A stretch of DNA of 64,000 nt from Alteromonas sp. BMJM2 (GTDB lineage: Bacteria; Pseudomonadota; Gammaproteobacteria; Enterobacterales; Alteromonadaceae): assembly GCF_027257845.1 (NCBI RefSeq), contig NZ_JAPVOT010000008.1, forward strand, positions 124,001 through 188,000, written 5' to 3'. This document shows positions 1 through 8,013 of the stretch, piece by piece (positions within the stretch are counted from its first letter, which is position 1; every line of letters begins with the position of its first letter). The notes below the pieces were generated by a model, which was not told the DNA's origin, did not search any database, and saw nothing but the letters and a program-made list of their open reading frames with translations. The position numbers and the translations under genes were made by a program.

Positions 1-1
1 A

Positions 2-316
2 CATACTCAATCTATGAAACTGGATCCAGAGGGCATGTTCATTAGGAAGTGGGTACCAGAGCTTGCCGAATTGCCCGGTGACACTGTGCATGCTCCCTAC
101 GCCATGCCGCCCTTAGAAGCGATTATGCTGAATTTCGATGTTGAAAAAGACTATGTGTTACCAATTGTGGATATTGGCAGTATGGCGAGAAAGACCGGGG
201 AAAGATTGTGGCAGTATAGAGAACGGGACGACGTATTGCGCGAAGCTCGTCGAATAGTGCATCGCCACACCATGCAAAACAGCCCGAGTAGACAGTGGCT
301 AAAAAAGAAAGCCTAG
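2..316 (+). CDS. Photolyase/cryptochrome family protein, C-terminal fragment
   Basis: The reading frame is open from the window edge, so the start of the gene lies outside. The visible 104 or so residues begin HTQSMKLDPEGMFIRKW and continue VPELAELP. The DPEG-FIRKWVPEL block is characteristic of the FAD-binding helical domain near the C-terminus of DNA photolyases and cryptochromes, where it lines the FAD/DNA pocket. The later HAPYAMPPLEA and YPxPIVD-like segments also fit that family. The protein would be a flavoprotein repairing UV-induced pyrimidine dimers or a photoreceptor relative; the fragment cannot tell these apart. The basic tail WLKKKA ends at a TAG. An internal ATG at 14 is not the real start. 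The gene converges on the small leftward gene that follows. Confidence 0.75.
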   Translation, partial: HTQSMKLDPEGMFIRKWVPELAELPGDTVHAPYAMPPLEAIMLNFDVEKDYVLPIVDIGSMARKTGERLWQYRERDDVLREARRIVHRHTMQNSPSRQWLKKKA

Positions 317-353
317 TTTCAGTTATCACCTAATTTGATTATCACACCACCTG

Positions 354-641
354 TTAACGATTGTTCTTTCTGAGCCACTCGGTAAGAAGCTTAATTTGCC
401 CGCATTTGTACGATGCATACATAAGACGCATGGCATTTGACATGGCCTCGCTATCTGTCCACCCAGTCTTCTCGCGAATTTCGTCATAACACGCTTTGGC
501 TTCTGGAGACACATAGCCGCGCACGAGTTTTTTACCGGCTTCTTTTTGACGTTCTCTAAAGCGTCGCTGTTTATCAGCATTTGCTTTCGCTTTATCGCTG
601 TTATTTTTTTGAAGCGCTGTTTTTGATTGTTTTTCTGTCAT
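354..641 (-). CDS. Small basic protein, possible ribbon-helix-helix DNA-binding protein
   Basis: This encodes 95 residues from the ATG at 641 (MTEKQSKTALQ). A longer frame to 725 exists but would run into the fabA operator, and an AAAAGG sequence sits upstream of 641. The N-terminal third is very rich in Lys, Arg and Gln (DKQRRFRERQKEAG), followed by VRGYVSPEAKACYDEIREKTGWTDSEAMSNAMRLMYASY, which could be a short strand and two helices as in MetJ/Arc-type ribbon-helix-helix proteins. That fold call rests on pattern only. I do not recognise a named family. It is convergent with the photolyase gene and divergent from fabA, so its promoter must lie near or within the fabA control region. Confidence 0.6.
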   Translation of the reverse strand: MTEKQSKTALQKNNSDKAKANADKQRRFRERQKEAGKKLVRGYVSPEAKACYDEIREKTGWTDSEAMSNAMRLMYASYKCGQIKLLTEWLRKNNR

Positions 642-710
642 ATTGTTCACGTACCTTTTGAAGAATTTAGTGTACCACGCGTTTTTCTTTATAAAAATGA
701 CTGTTCGGAG

Positions 711-739
711 TTGTTTAGCGCACAACTGTTCGCTAAATT
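711..739 (+). promoter_or_regulatory. Probable fabA promoter overlapped by a FabR-type operator
   Basis: A perfect inverted repeat with arms TTTAGCG and CGCTAAA spans 714-737. Its core, AGCGCACAACTGTTCGCT, differs at only three of 18 positions from the E. coli FabR site as I remember it (AGCGTACACGTGTTCGCT). A weak -35 (TTGTTT, 711-716) and -10 (TAAATT, 734-739) flank it with 17 bp spacing, so a bound repressor would cover the promoter. The fabA ATG follows about 33 bases downstream of the -10. The implied control is repression of unsaturated fatty acid synthesis when unsaturated acyl chains are plentiful. The operator call is firm as a pattern; the hexamers are weaker. Confidence 0.7.
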
Positions 740-771
740 AGCACTGAAATTTAAAACAATACGAGTTGGGA

Positions 772-1290
772 ATGTCTGAGAGAAAAAATAGCTTTACTAG
801 AGACGACTTACTAGCGTGTAGTCGTGGGGAAATGTTTGGACCAGGTAACAGCCAACTTCCTGCACCTAATATGTTAATGATGGACCGTGTGGTCTCTATA
901 ACCGAAGATGGTGGAGAACACGGTAAAGGTGAAATTATCGCTGAGTTGGATATATCACCAGACCTATGGTTTTTTGATTGTCACTTTCCTGGCGATCCGG
1001 TAATGCCCGGCTGTCTTGGTTTAGATGCAATGTGGCAGCTTGTCGGTTTTTTCCTGGGCTGGAGCGGCGGTCCGGGTAAAGGCAGAGCATTAGGCGTAGG
1101 TGAAGTAAAATTTACTGGCCAAATTTTACCAACAGCAAAGAAAGTCACTTACAAACTCACTATGAAACGCGTGATAAAACGTAAACTCTTCATGGGTATG
1201 GCTGATGGCACTGTGGAAGTTGATGGTAGAGAAATTTATGCGGCGAAAGACCTCAAAGTAGGTCTGTTCCAAGATACATCAAATTTCTAA
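772..1290 (+). CDS. fabA: 3-hydroxydecanoyl-ACP dehydratase/isomerase FabA
   Basis: FabA dehydrates 3-hydroxyacyl-ACP and isomerises trans-2-decenoyl-ACP to cis-3-decenoyl-ACP, the branch point for unsaturated fatty acids in the cytoplasm. From the ATG at 772 the product is 172 residues, the same as E. coli FabA; an upstream in-frame TTG at 766 is rejected. The hot-dog active site is intact: [19 protein letters not shown] carries catalytic His71 and Asp85 (His70/Asp84 in the usual numbering). [12 protein letters not shown] and [14 protein letters not shown] also match strongly. It sits behind a FabR-type operator, ends at a strong hairpin terminator and lies next to rmf, as in E. coli. It is probably monocistronic. 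Identification is secure. Confidence 0.97.
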   Translation: MSERKNSFTRDDLLACSRGEMFGPGNSQLPAPNMLMMDRVVSITEDGGEHGKGEIIAELDISPDLWFFDCHFPGDPVMPGCLGLDAMWQLVGFFLGWSGGPGKGRALGVGEVKFTGQILPTAKKVTYKLTMKRVIKRKLFMGMADGTVEVDGREIYAAKDLKVGLFQDTSNF

Positions 1291-1305
1291 TTTTTCCGCA
1301 AGTAC

Positions 1306-1335
1306 AAAAAAAGCCCCTTATTTAGGGGCTTTTCC
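1306..1335 (+). terminator. Bidirectional terminator between fabA and rmf
   Basis: An inverted repeat AAAAGCCCC / GGGGCTTTT with a TTATTTA loop has a T-rich tract on the right and an A tract on the left. It can end fabA transcripts rightward and rmf transcripts leftward. Confidence 0.85.
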
Positions 1336-1365
1336 TTTTGCATAATCAGTATAAAAGAGAATGTA

Positions 1366-1542
1366 TTATTTTACAGTAAGTCCTAAGTGCCTATCTTCTA
1401 CCGCCTCACGCCATCCACCTAACCACTGTGAACGGGTTTCGTTCTGCTGAAATGGACAATTTTCCTTCGCACGACCACTAATACCAGCTTGATAGCCTTT
1501 AGAATGTGCACGTGTCATTTTATCTCTTTTTTGTCTTTTCAT
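1366..1542 (-). CDS. rmf: Ribosome modulation factor Rmf
   Basis: This is a 58-codon gene that is easily missed. The product starts MKRQKRDKMTRAHSKGYQAG and continues ISGRAKENCP, then RSQWLGGWREAVEDR. The blocks MKRQKRD, RAH-xGYQAGI-GR-KE-CP and RSQWLGGWREA are nearly identical to E. coli Rmf (55 residues). Rmf binds 70S ribosomes in stationary phase and converts them to inactive 100S dimers. An AGAGG ribosome-binding site lies 8 bases before the ATG. The gene is leftward and convergent with fabA, sharing the terminator at 1306-1335. The last few residues (HLGLTVK) extend slightly beyond the E. coli protein. Identification is secure despite the size. Confidence 0.96.
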   Translation of the reverse strand: MKRQKRDKMTRAHSKGYQAGISGRAKENCPFQQNETRSQWLGGWREAVEDRHLGLTVK

Positions 1543-1917
1543 TGACTAGCCTCTTCTGTTTGTTGAAAGTACAACAACGTCAGTTCGCGGGCGCTCTACA
1601 TCATATTTATTAAAAGTGCCGGAAAATCTTTTGCGTACATTACTTAGATAGTGCACTTAGCCAATTGGTTCAAGAGAATTTTGAAATTAAAATTCTTGAC
1701 ATTTAATAAATGAATGAAGTTTATATGAAATTATTTTTACAGTTTTGTGAATTTTTTTCGCACATATTTTTTGTGAACGAATGAACGTTTGATTTATGAA
1801 CAGACATAAAAAAGGCCACTCAACAAGAGTAGCCTTTAACGTCATTTACTTTCAAGGAAATGTGCAACTAGGTAATCACTATTACGTGTAAGTACTAATG
1901 AGTAATTAATAAGAACC
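1543..1917. other. Intergenic region upstream of rmf
   Basis: This 375-base AT-rich stretch holds the rmf control region on its left and a terminator for the DUF3466 gene (1808-1837) on its right. Read leftward, a TATGAT hexamer (1600-1605) about 58 bases upstream of the rmf ATG is a possible -10, followed by a GC-rich stretch; no convincing -35 was found. No open reading frame with coding character was seen. Confidence 0.5.
1808..1837 (-). terminator. Terminator of the rlmKL-uup-DUF3466 run
   Basis: Read leftward, AAAGGCTACTC, a short loop and GAGTGGCCTTT form a stem with one mismatch or wobble, followed by a run of six T. It lies 80 bases past the DUF3466 stop codon. Confidence 0.8.
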
Positions 1918-3675
1918 TTAGCGTTTAATTCTGCGTCTAAATAATCCAGCTAACAACATACCACCTAATGCTAATAGCCCTGTCGATGCGGCCTGTCTTT
2001 CATATGGCTGCTCATTTTCAGGTACTTCACAGTCGTCTATTGTGCCGTTTGATAGCGGAGATAGTTTAACCGCAACAATAGAATCAACGGCGTTAGTTTC
2101 ACCGGCGCTGTCTACAATTTCCACGCCAGTAATATACTTACTGGTGGTTCTTAGGCGTGCGTTAGCAATTATTTCATTGTTATCGTTAATATCTACGGCT
2201 TCAACAAGCTCGTAGGTGTTATCACAAGACACCAAATCGTTTAAATCAATTAACTCTTCAGTTTCAATGTTGTACATGAAAGCCGTTGTTTGACGCTGGG
2301 TTTCATTCGTCGCTGTCACATCTGCGCTACCCACAACAATATTATTGTTGTTAATCGCATTCGGCGTTACGCCACCGCTAGTGAAAAATCCCTCTGGGTA
2401 TGCTTTCTCTTCAGTTTCTAAGTTGTAGACAAAGAGACGAGAGCGTGAAGCCGTACTTGATGGCGGCAACACTGCACCGGTTACCCAGTTGTTATCATTA
2501 ATACCAATGGCTTGGCTTATGATATTTTCATCACGAGGAAGTAATTCAATAGTTTCACCGTCTCTAAACACGGTTGCTACACGCTCACTTTCCGCTCTTG
2601 CCGATGAATTTGGGCGAGTAATAGCAACAAAATCCCCGGTTAAGCTTTCACCGACTGCAATACCTTGCTCATTAATATCGAAAGCGTAGGTATAAAGGTA
2701 AAAGGTGTTGTCCTCAGCAGGCTCTTCAATCAGCGGATACGTCTGTGTGTCAATAACATCGCCGTTGACATCAAGTTGCCAAATAGTGGCGTTAACTTCT
2801 GACAGGCTTACAAAGGCTGGAACCGAAGGGTTTTGTGCTGTCACAAAAGGCGTAGATACGCGAGGAGCAGTAAATTCGCCCGTGTATAAATTGAATAAAC
2901 AACGGTCAACAGAAATATCACCGCGCTCTTCGTCATCGTCACAGCGCGCTACCGCATCATCAACAGCGGTTTGAAAGCTTACCGTACTGAATCCAGCTAC
3001 TTGTAGATTATTGTTGATAGCTCGCGCTGAAGCAAAACCGCCGAGGGTATCATCTACAGGAGGAAGTACTTTGGTCGTTCCAGATACTTGCACAAACGCC
3101 TGCTGTGAAGACTCTGGGTACGTATAATTAATGGTGTCACCGTCAGCATTCTCATAGGCATCTAAAACAACTAAACCGCCAGAGTCGCCGACAATATAAT
3201 TGCCGCTAAGGCTGTCTCTGCCCGATACCCGAACTGATTGAGTGTAATCATCAAATTTATCGGTAATTTCGTCTAACCCAGGTACTAATTCCGCATCTAC
3301 TGTATCGGTAATGTAGGTTCTAAACTGTGTCAGCTTTTGAATCTGAGGAAACGTTTGGTTGCTAATGATATAGCTGACAATAGTGGAGTAATCTGAGTCG
3401 GTAAACACCCCTTCCCTCGCACTATCTTCATCTTCCAGCGAAGGACCAAAAGTTTCGAAGAAAACGGTGCCATCGATCAGTTGGTCAACGTCGATGGGAG
3501 GATTGTATTCAAGCTGCGCTATCGTTAGCATTTGTCCTGCTTCATCAATAGAGCGACCAAAATTGCTTCTTGCAGAATCCTGTAGCGGAAGAGGTGTCAC
3601 TGAGTAAGTTGCGGCATAAGCCGAAACACTTCCTGTTGCCAACAGAACGGCGGCGGCAAGCTGAGTTCGTTTCAT
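1918..3675 (-). CDS. DUF3466 family secreted protein with HAF-like repeats and a C-terminal sorting-type tail
   Basis: This 585-residue exported protein begins with a clear signal peptide (MKRTQLAAAVLLATGSVSAYA) and ends in a hydrophobic helix followed by RRRIKR. Repeated segments of the form IN-NN-xVxG (for example INNNLQVAG, INDNNWVTG, INNNNIVVG, DINDNNEIIA) occur through the chain and resemble HAF-type extracellular repeats. The chain is strongly acidic. I match it to the DUF3466 family, which I remember beside uup in Vibrio and Shewanella; its function is unknown. The tail resembles a GlyGly-CTERM/rhombosortase signal but lacks the Gly-Gly pair. It starts 12 bases after the uup stop and is followed by a terminator, so it is the last gene of that operon. 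Confidence 0.8.
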   Translation of the reverse strand: MKRTQLAAAVLLATGSVSAYAATYSVTPLPLQDSARSNFGRSIDEAGQMLTIAQLEYNPPIDVDQLIDGTVFFETFGPSLEDEDSAREGVFTDSDYSTIVSYIISNQTFPQIQKLTQFRTYITDTVDAELVPGLDEITDKFDDYTQSVRVSGRDSLSGNYIVGDSGGLVVLDAYENADGDTINYTYPESSQQAFVQVSGTTKVLPPVDDTLGGFASARAINNNLQVAGFSTVSFQTAVDDAVARCDDDEERGDISVDRCLFNLYTGEFTAPRVSTPFVTAQNPSVPAFVSLSEVNATIWQLDVNGDVIDTQTYPLIEEPAEDNTFYLYTYAFDINEQGIAVGESLTGDFVAITRPNSSARAESERVATVFRDGETIELLPRDENIISQAIGINDNNWVTGAVLPPSSTASRSRLFVYNLETEEKAYPEGFFTSGGVTPNAINNNNIVVGSADVTATNETQRQTTAFMYNIETEELIDLNDLVSCDNTYELVEAVDINDNNEIIANARLRTTSKYITGVEIVDSAGETNAVDSIVAVKLSPLSNGTIDDCEVPENEQPYERQAASTGLLALGGMLLAGLFRRRIKR

Positions 3676-3687
3676 CTAAAATCCTAT

Positions 3688-5628
3688 TTACTGCTGATTA
3701 TCTTCCAGCATACTTTCTAATTCATCCCATCGCGCATATTTTTGGGACAACAATAATTCTTGATCTGCTAAAAGCGCTAAGGCTTTTGCAGTGGTGTCAC
3801 TGTCTTTTTTGAAGAATTCAGGGTCGTTTACCTGTTCTTGCATCGCTTCTAGCTCGGCCTCAAGACTTTCTAGCTCGGCGGGAAGTGATTCCAGTTCACG
3901 TTGGTCTTTGTATGATAACTTTTTAGCCTTGCGGGGTGAAGGCTTAGCACTAGGACTATCTGAACTTGAATTAGTTTCATTCCTAGACTTCGCTTTTTCT
4001 TCTTTTTCAACCTGAAGGCGTTTTTCCTGCTGCCCTTTATACCAGCTTTCAACGTCAGTGAAACCCCCAATAAACTCACGGAGTCTTCCCTCACCTTCAA
4101 ATACTAAACTGCTATTTGCTACATTATCCACAAATTCCCTATCGTGGCTCACAAGTAACACAGTACCTGTATATTCGTTAAGCAGGGTTTCTAACATTTC
4201 CAGTGTTTCAACATCCAGATCGTTAGTCGGTTCATCGAGAACTAACAGGTTGCTGGGTTTAAGCATAAGCTTAGCCAGCATAAGGCGATTTTTTTCTCCG
4301 CCAGAAAGTGACTTCACCGGCGCATTTACACGCTCTGGTGTAAAGAGATAATCTTGCAGATAACTGATAACATGTCTGGGGTGACCGTTAACCATTAAAT
4401 CTCGTTTGCCATCGCCCACAGCGTCAATCACTGTCTGCTCTAAATCAAGACCATGCCTGTGCTGGTCGAAGTACGCGACTTCTAAATTTGTACCTCGCTT
4501 GCAGTTACCACTATTTGCTTCTAGCTCGCCTAACAGCAATTTGATGAGCGTACTTTTACCACTGCCGTTAGGGCCGATAAGCGCGAGCTTGTCGCCTCTT
4601 AGTACATTCAGGCTCAAATCTTTAACAATGCAAAGCTCACCAATGTTGTAGGAAAGGTTTTCAACTTCGAAGACCATTTTGCCAGAGCGTGCACCTTGGT
4701 GCTGGTTTACCACTGCACTTCCTTGCACTGCGCGGCGCGCCTTGCGTTCATCACGTAATTTTTTAAGCGCTCTTACGCGACCTTCATTTCTTGTGCGACG
4801 GGCTTTAATACCCTGTCGTATCCACACTTCTTCTTGCGCTAGTTTTTTATCAAACTCAGCGTTTTGCGAAGCTTCGACTTCAAGGTCGTGCTGTTTTTTC
4901 TCTAAATAGGTTTCGTAATTGCCTGGGTAGCTGGTGATGCCGCCGCGGTCTAGATCAATAATACGGGTCGCCATAGAACGAATAAATGCTCGGTCATGAC
5001 TCACAAACACAATGGCACCATTGTAATTGCTCAAGCTTGATTCTAGCCACTTGATCATTTCAATGTCTAAGTGGTTAGTCGGCTCATCAAGAAGCAATAG
5101 ATCAGGCGAACGTACAAGTGCTCTTGCCAGCGCCGCTTTTCTTCTCCAACCACCGGAAAGCGTCGATAACGACGTTTCTGGCTCAAGTTTAAGCATGGTA
5201 AGGGTTTGTTCAATTTGTTGTTCAAATTGCCAAGCATCACGTGCTTCTAAGGTTTCTTGTAAACGCTGTAATTTATTGAGATTAGCTTCGCTGGGATCTT
5301 CACCAACCAATCGAGTTTGATGAAAATAGTCTTTAAGCGTCTCGCCAATGTCAGATAACCCCTCTGCCACGTAATCAAACAAGGTGACGTCAGTGGTTTG
5401 CGGCGGGTCTTGCTCTAAACGCGCAATTACTGTGTTGTTCTCAATAATTCGCTGGCCATCGTCGGCAATGATGTCACCAGAGATAACCTTCATCAACGTT
5501 GATTTTCCACTGCCATTTCGACCAACAAGACACACCCTTTCCTTCGGCTGTACCACAAGTTCAATACCGTCTAATAGCGGCGGGTTGCCATAAATAACCG
5601 TAATATTTTTTAACTGCAAAATACTCAC
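3688..5628 (-). CDS. uup: ABC-F ATPase Uup
   Basis: Uup is a soluble ABC-F protein with two nucleotide-binding domains that acts on ribosomes or DNA rather than transport; E. coli uup mutants show altered transposon excision. The 646 residues contain two full ATP sites: Walker A GRNGSGKST, signature LSGGWRRKA and Walker B LLLDEPTNHLD in the first half, then GPNGSGKST, LSGGEKNR and LVLDEPTNDLD in the second. A charged interdomain linker and a C-terminal Lys/Glu-rich coiled coil (about residues 545-640) distinguish Uup from other ABC-F members. The start is a GTG at 5628 overlapping the TGA of the upstream glutaredoxin-like gene (GTGA), which implies translational coupling. DUF3466 follows in the same operon. 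Confidence 0.95.
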   Translation of the reverse strand: MSILQLKNITVIYGNPPLLDGIELVVQPKERVCLVGRNGSGKSTLMKVISGDIIADDGQRIIENNTVIARLEQDPPQTTDVTLFDYVAEGLSDIGETLKDYFHQTRLVGEDPSEANLNKLQRLQETLEARDAWQFEQQIEQTLTMLKLEPETSLSTLSGGWRRKAALARALVRSPDLLLLDEPTNHLDIEMIKWLESSLSNYNGAIVFVSHDRAFIRSMATRIIDLDRGGITSYPGNYETYLEKKQHDLEVEASQNAEFDKKLAQEEVWIRQGIKARRTRNEGRVRALKKLRDERKARRAVQGSAVVNQHQGARSGKMVFEVENLSYNIGELCIVKDLSLNVLRGDKLALIGPNGSGKSTLIKLLLGELEANSGNCKRGTNLEVAYFDQHRHGLDLEQTVIDAVGDGKRDLMVNGHPRHVISYLQDYLFTPERVNAPVKSLSGGEKNRLMLAKLMLKPSNLLVLDEPTNDLDVETLEMLETLLNEYTGTVLLVSHDREFVDNVANSSLVFEGEGRLREFIGGFTDVESWYKGQQEKRLQVEKEEKAKSRNETNSSSDSPSAKPSPRKAKKLSYKDQRELESLPAELESLEAELEAMQEQVNDPEFFKKDSDTTAKALALLADQELLLSQKYARWDELESMLEDNQQ

Positions 5629-5876
5629 TGCAGAAATGCCTCCAGGTCGGCACTGTCAAAAGGCCAACCGATTTCTTTGTTTGTGTCTTCCCGTTTTAAT
5701 ACGGGAATGCGTGCACCATAAAGATGATAAAGCTCGGTGCTGTCTCTTATATTTACTTTCTCTACTGTTAGCGACGAAAACACGCTGGTTTTCGCAAGCT
5801 CGACGTCAGCTAGGTCGCACAAACCGCATTGTGGTCCCGTATAGAAAAATATCTTCACGCCTGCAATGTCCAGCAC
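5625..5876 (-). CDS. Glutaredoxin-like protein (DUF836 type)
   Basis: This is a small thioredoxin-fold protein. VKIFFYTGPQCGLCD is the first strand and a CxxC redox motif (CGLC), and RIPVLKRED carries the cis-proline typical of glutaredoxins. It probably performs thiol-disulfide chemistry in the cytoplasm; the substrate is unknown. Two GTG starts are possible. The one at 5876 gives 83 residues and overlaps rlmKL by 22 bases. The one at 5858 gives 77 residues, starts just at the first strand and overlaps the rlmKL stop as GTGA, which looks more natural. No strong ribosome-binding site decides between them. It is coupled to uup downstream. I remember this gene between rlmL and uup in related genomes. 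Confidence 0.82.
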   Translation of the reverse strand: MLDIAGVKIFFYTGPQCGLCDLADVELAKTSVFSSLTVEKVNIRDSTELYHLYGARIPVLKREDTNKEIGWPFDSADLEAFLQ

Positions 5877-7951
5877 TGATGAATTTTACCCTTTCTGGCA
5901 AAGTCTTCAGGAATGGTCTTTGCCGTAATATTTTCAATACCAAATCCAAGGGCCTCAAGGGCTTGGGTATCAAGTTTAAATCCGCGCTTGTTGTTAGAAA
6001 AGATAACTGTACCGTTTTCATTTAAACAGGCTTTTGCCCGAGTTAACATATCAACATGGTCACGCTGAACGTCCCACGTATTGCTCATGCGCTTGGAATT
6101 CGAAAACGAAGGTGGGTCGATAAATATCAGGTCGTACTTGCCTTTGTGATCCGCCAACCAGGTTGTACAGTCGGCCTGAACAAAAGCGTGAGGCCCATCA
6201 AGCTTATTAAGCGCTACATTTTTCTTCGCCCAGTCTAGATAGGTGTTCGACATATCCACGGTGGTGACTGATTTCGCACCGCCTTTTGCCGCGAATACCG
6301 ACACGCTGCCCGTGTAAGAAAACAGATTAAGCACGTCTTTGCCCTTGGCCATATTCATAACAATCTGGCGGGTATCGCGATGGTCTAAGAACAAACCGGT
6401 ATCTAAGTAATCCGTCAGGTTTACTAAGAAACGTGCGCCGTTCTCATACACTTCCATCATATCGCCAGACTGATTAAATTTTTCGTATTGCTTAGTGCCT
6501 TTTTGCTGGCTACGCACTTTTAACACAATGTTTTTAGGCGCAATGCCCGTTACTGCGGGTAAATGCAACAGCACTTCTTGAAGGCGTCTGCGCGCCTTAT
6601 CTTCTGACACTGTCTTAGGTGGTGCGTACTCTTGTACCACTAACCAATCGCCATACTTATCCACGGCCACGTTGTAGTCAGGCAAGTCAGCGTCATAAAT
6701 GCGATAGCAGTTTGTATCTGCGCTTTTTAACCAAGGTTTGAGTTTTTTAAGATTTTTCTTAAGGCGATTAGCAAATTCATGGTTACCGGTGTCTTCGCTG
6801 AACTGAACGGTATTTTCTTCGTTTAACACATAGTTAGCTAAACGACATTCTAGCTTACCGTTATTCATTGCGTAGTCTTTGCTCGCGCGCAGCTTAAGTA
6901 CTCGCAACAAGTCTCGGTTACTGCTTAAAAGGGATACATGCCAGCCTTTCCACGCTTCTTTAAAACGCTTGCCCCATTCGCTGAATAACGGAATAAGAGA
7001 CGTCAGTTCCCCTAATCGCTCACCGTAGGGCGGGTTTGACACAATGTACCCTGGTGTAGCGATAGGTGGTGATGATTTGGTGGCATCTTGCTGACTAAAG
7101 CCAATATCGTTGTAAACCCCCGCAAAATCAGCATTGGCTTTTGCGATTGAAATCATTTTACGGCTAAAATCGGCAGCATAGATACCGCTAGTAGAAGGCT
7201 TTTGATTGTCTAAGGCGTCATCAACGAGGTTGTCCCACGTACTCTCTTCGTGACCTAACCACTTGGTGAAACCCCAGTATGAACGCTTAATCCCCGGAGC
7301 GATATTACGCGCGATATACGCAGCCTCAATGGCGATAGTGCCCGAGCCGCACATTAAATCGACTAATGGCGCATCGGTGTTTTCAGTCCAACCGCTTCGC
7401 ATCAGCATGGCGCAAGCAATATGCTCTTTAAGAGGCGCATCACCCGCTTCTTGTCGGTATGCACGTTGATGCAAGCTCGCCCCCGCCAAATCTATACCGA
7501 TAATAACGTTGTCACGTTGCAAGCGGGCGTAAACGGAAATGTCAGGGTGTCTGCGCTCAACAGACGGCCTTGCCAAACCTTCTTCAACAAACGTATCAAC
7601 GATGGCATCTTTAATACGAACAGCCCCAAACTGGGTGTTTTTTATCGCAAAATTAGTTCCCACAAATTGAACAGACAGCGTATGCCTAGAGTCCATTTGC
7701 ATCTGCCAATCTACGGTCATTGCCGTATCGTAAAGGCTTTCGGCGTTATTTGCTTTGCCCGATGCTAAAACCCAAATTACTCGGTTAGCCAGTCGCGACC
7801 ATAAGCAGAGTTTATAGGCGTCTTCTTTAGAGCCCTCGAACTGAAGCATACCAGGAGCTTGCTTTATTTGTGCCTCAGGACACAAAGTGAGCACTTCTTG
7901 TTTAAGTAGTTCGTCGAGACCGCGGCTGGTTGTAACCAGAATTGTATTCAT
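5855..7951 (-). CDS. rlmL: Bifunctional 23S rRNA methyltransferase RlmKL (m7G2069 and m2G2445)
   Basis: The fused enzyme methylates two guanines of 23S rRNA during 50S assembly using S-adenosylmethionine. Its 698 residues match E. coli RlmKL (702). The N-terminal half has a THUMP region, then the RlmL methyltransferase with LVDLMCGSGTIAIEAA (SAM site) and the catalytic NPPYGER. The C-terminal half is the RlmK domain with VLNLFSYTGSVSVFAAKGGA and IDPPSFSNSK. Both catalytic domains look intact. The ATG at 7951 follows pyrD by 62 bases; the 3' end overlaps the glutaredoxin-like gene. The neighbours pyrD and uup agree with E. coli gene order. Confidence 0.96.
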   Translation of the reverse strand: MNTILVTTSRGLDELLKQEVLTLCPEAQIKQAPGMLQFEGSKEDAYKLCLWSRLANRVIWVLASGKANNAESLYDTAMTVDWQMQMDSRHTLSVQFVGTNFAIKNTQFGAVRIKDAIVDTFVEEGLARPSVERRHPDISVYARLQRDNVIIGIDLAGASLHQRAYRQEAGDAPLKEHIACAMLMRSGWTENTDAPLVDLMCGSGTIAIEAAYIARNIAPGIKRSYWGFTKWLGHEESTWDNLVDDALDNQKPSTSGIYAADFSRKMISIAKANADFAGVYNDIGFSQQDATKSSPPIATPGYIVSNPPYGERLGELTSLIPLFSEWGKRFKEAWKGWHVSLLSSNRDLLRVLKLRASKDYAMNNGKLECRLANYVLNEENTVQFSEDTGNHEFANRLKKNLKKLKPWLKSADTNCYRIYDADLPDYNVAVDKYGDWLVVQEYAPPKTVSEDKARRRLQEVLLHLPAVTGIAPKNIVLKVRSQQKGTKQYEKFNQSGDMMEVYENGARFLVNLTDYLDTGLFLDHRDTRQIVMNMAKGKDVLNLFSYTGSVSVFAAKGGAKSVTTVDMSNTYLDWAKKNVALNKLDGPHAFVQADCTTWLADHKGKYDLIFIDPPSFSNSKRMSNTWDVQRDHVDMLTRAKACLNENGTVIFSNNKRGFKLDTQALEALGFGIENITAKTIPEDFARKGKIHQCWTLQA

Positions 7952-8013
7952 TCATTTACCTGTAACTGGCGCACGACATTAGCACGTGCGCACTTTATGA
8001 GAGTTCGGGGGTA

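Noticed and set aside
7421..7768. 115-codon rightward frame inside rlmKL
   Set aside because: It is wholly antisense to the conserved THUMP/methyltransferase region of rlmKL.
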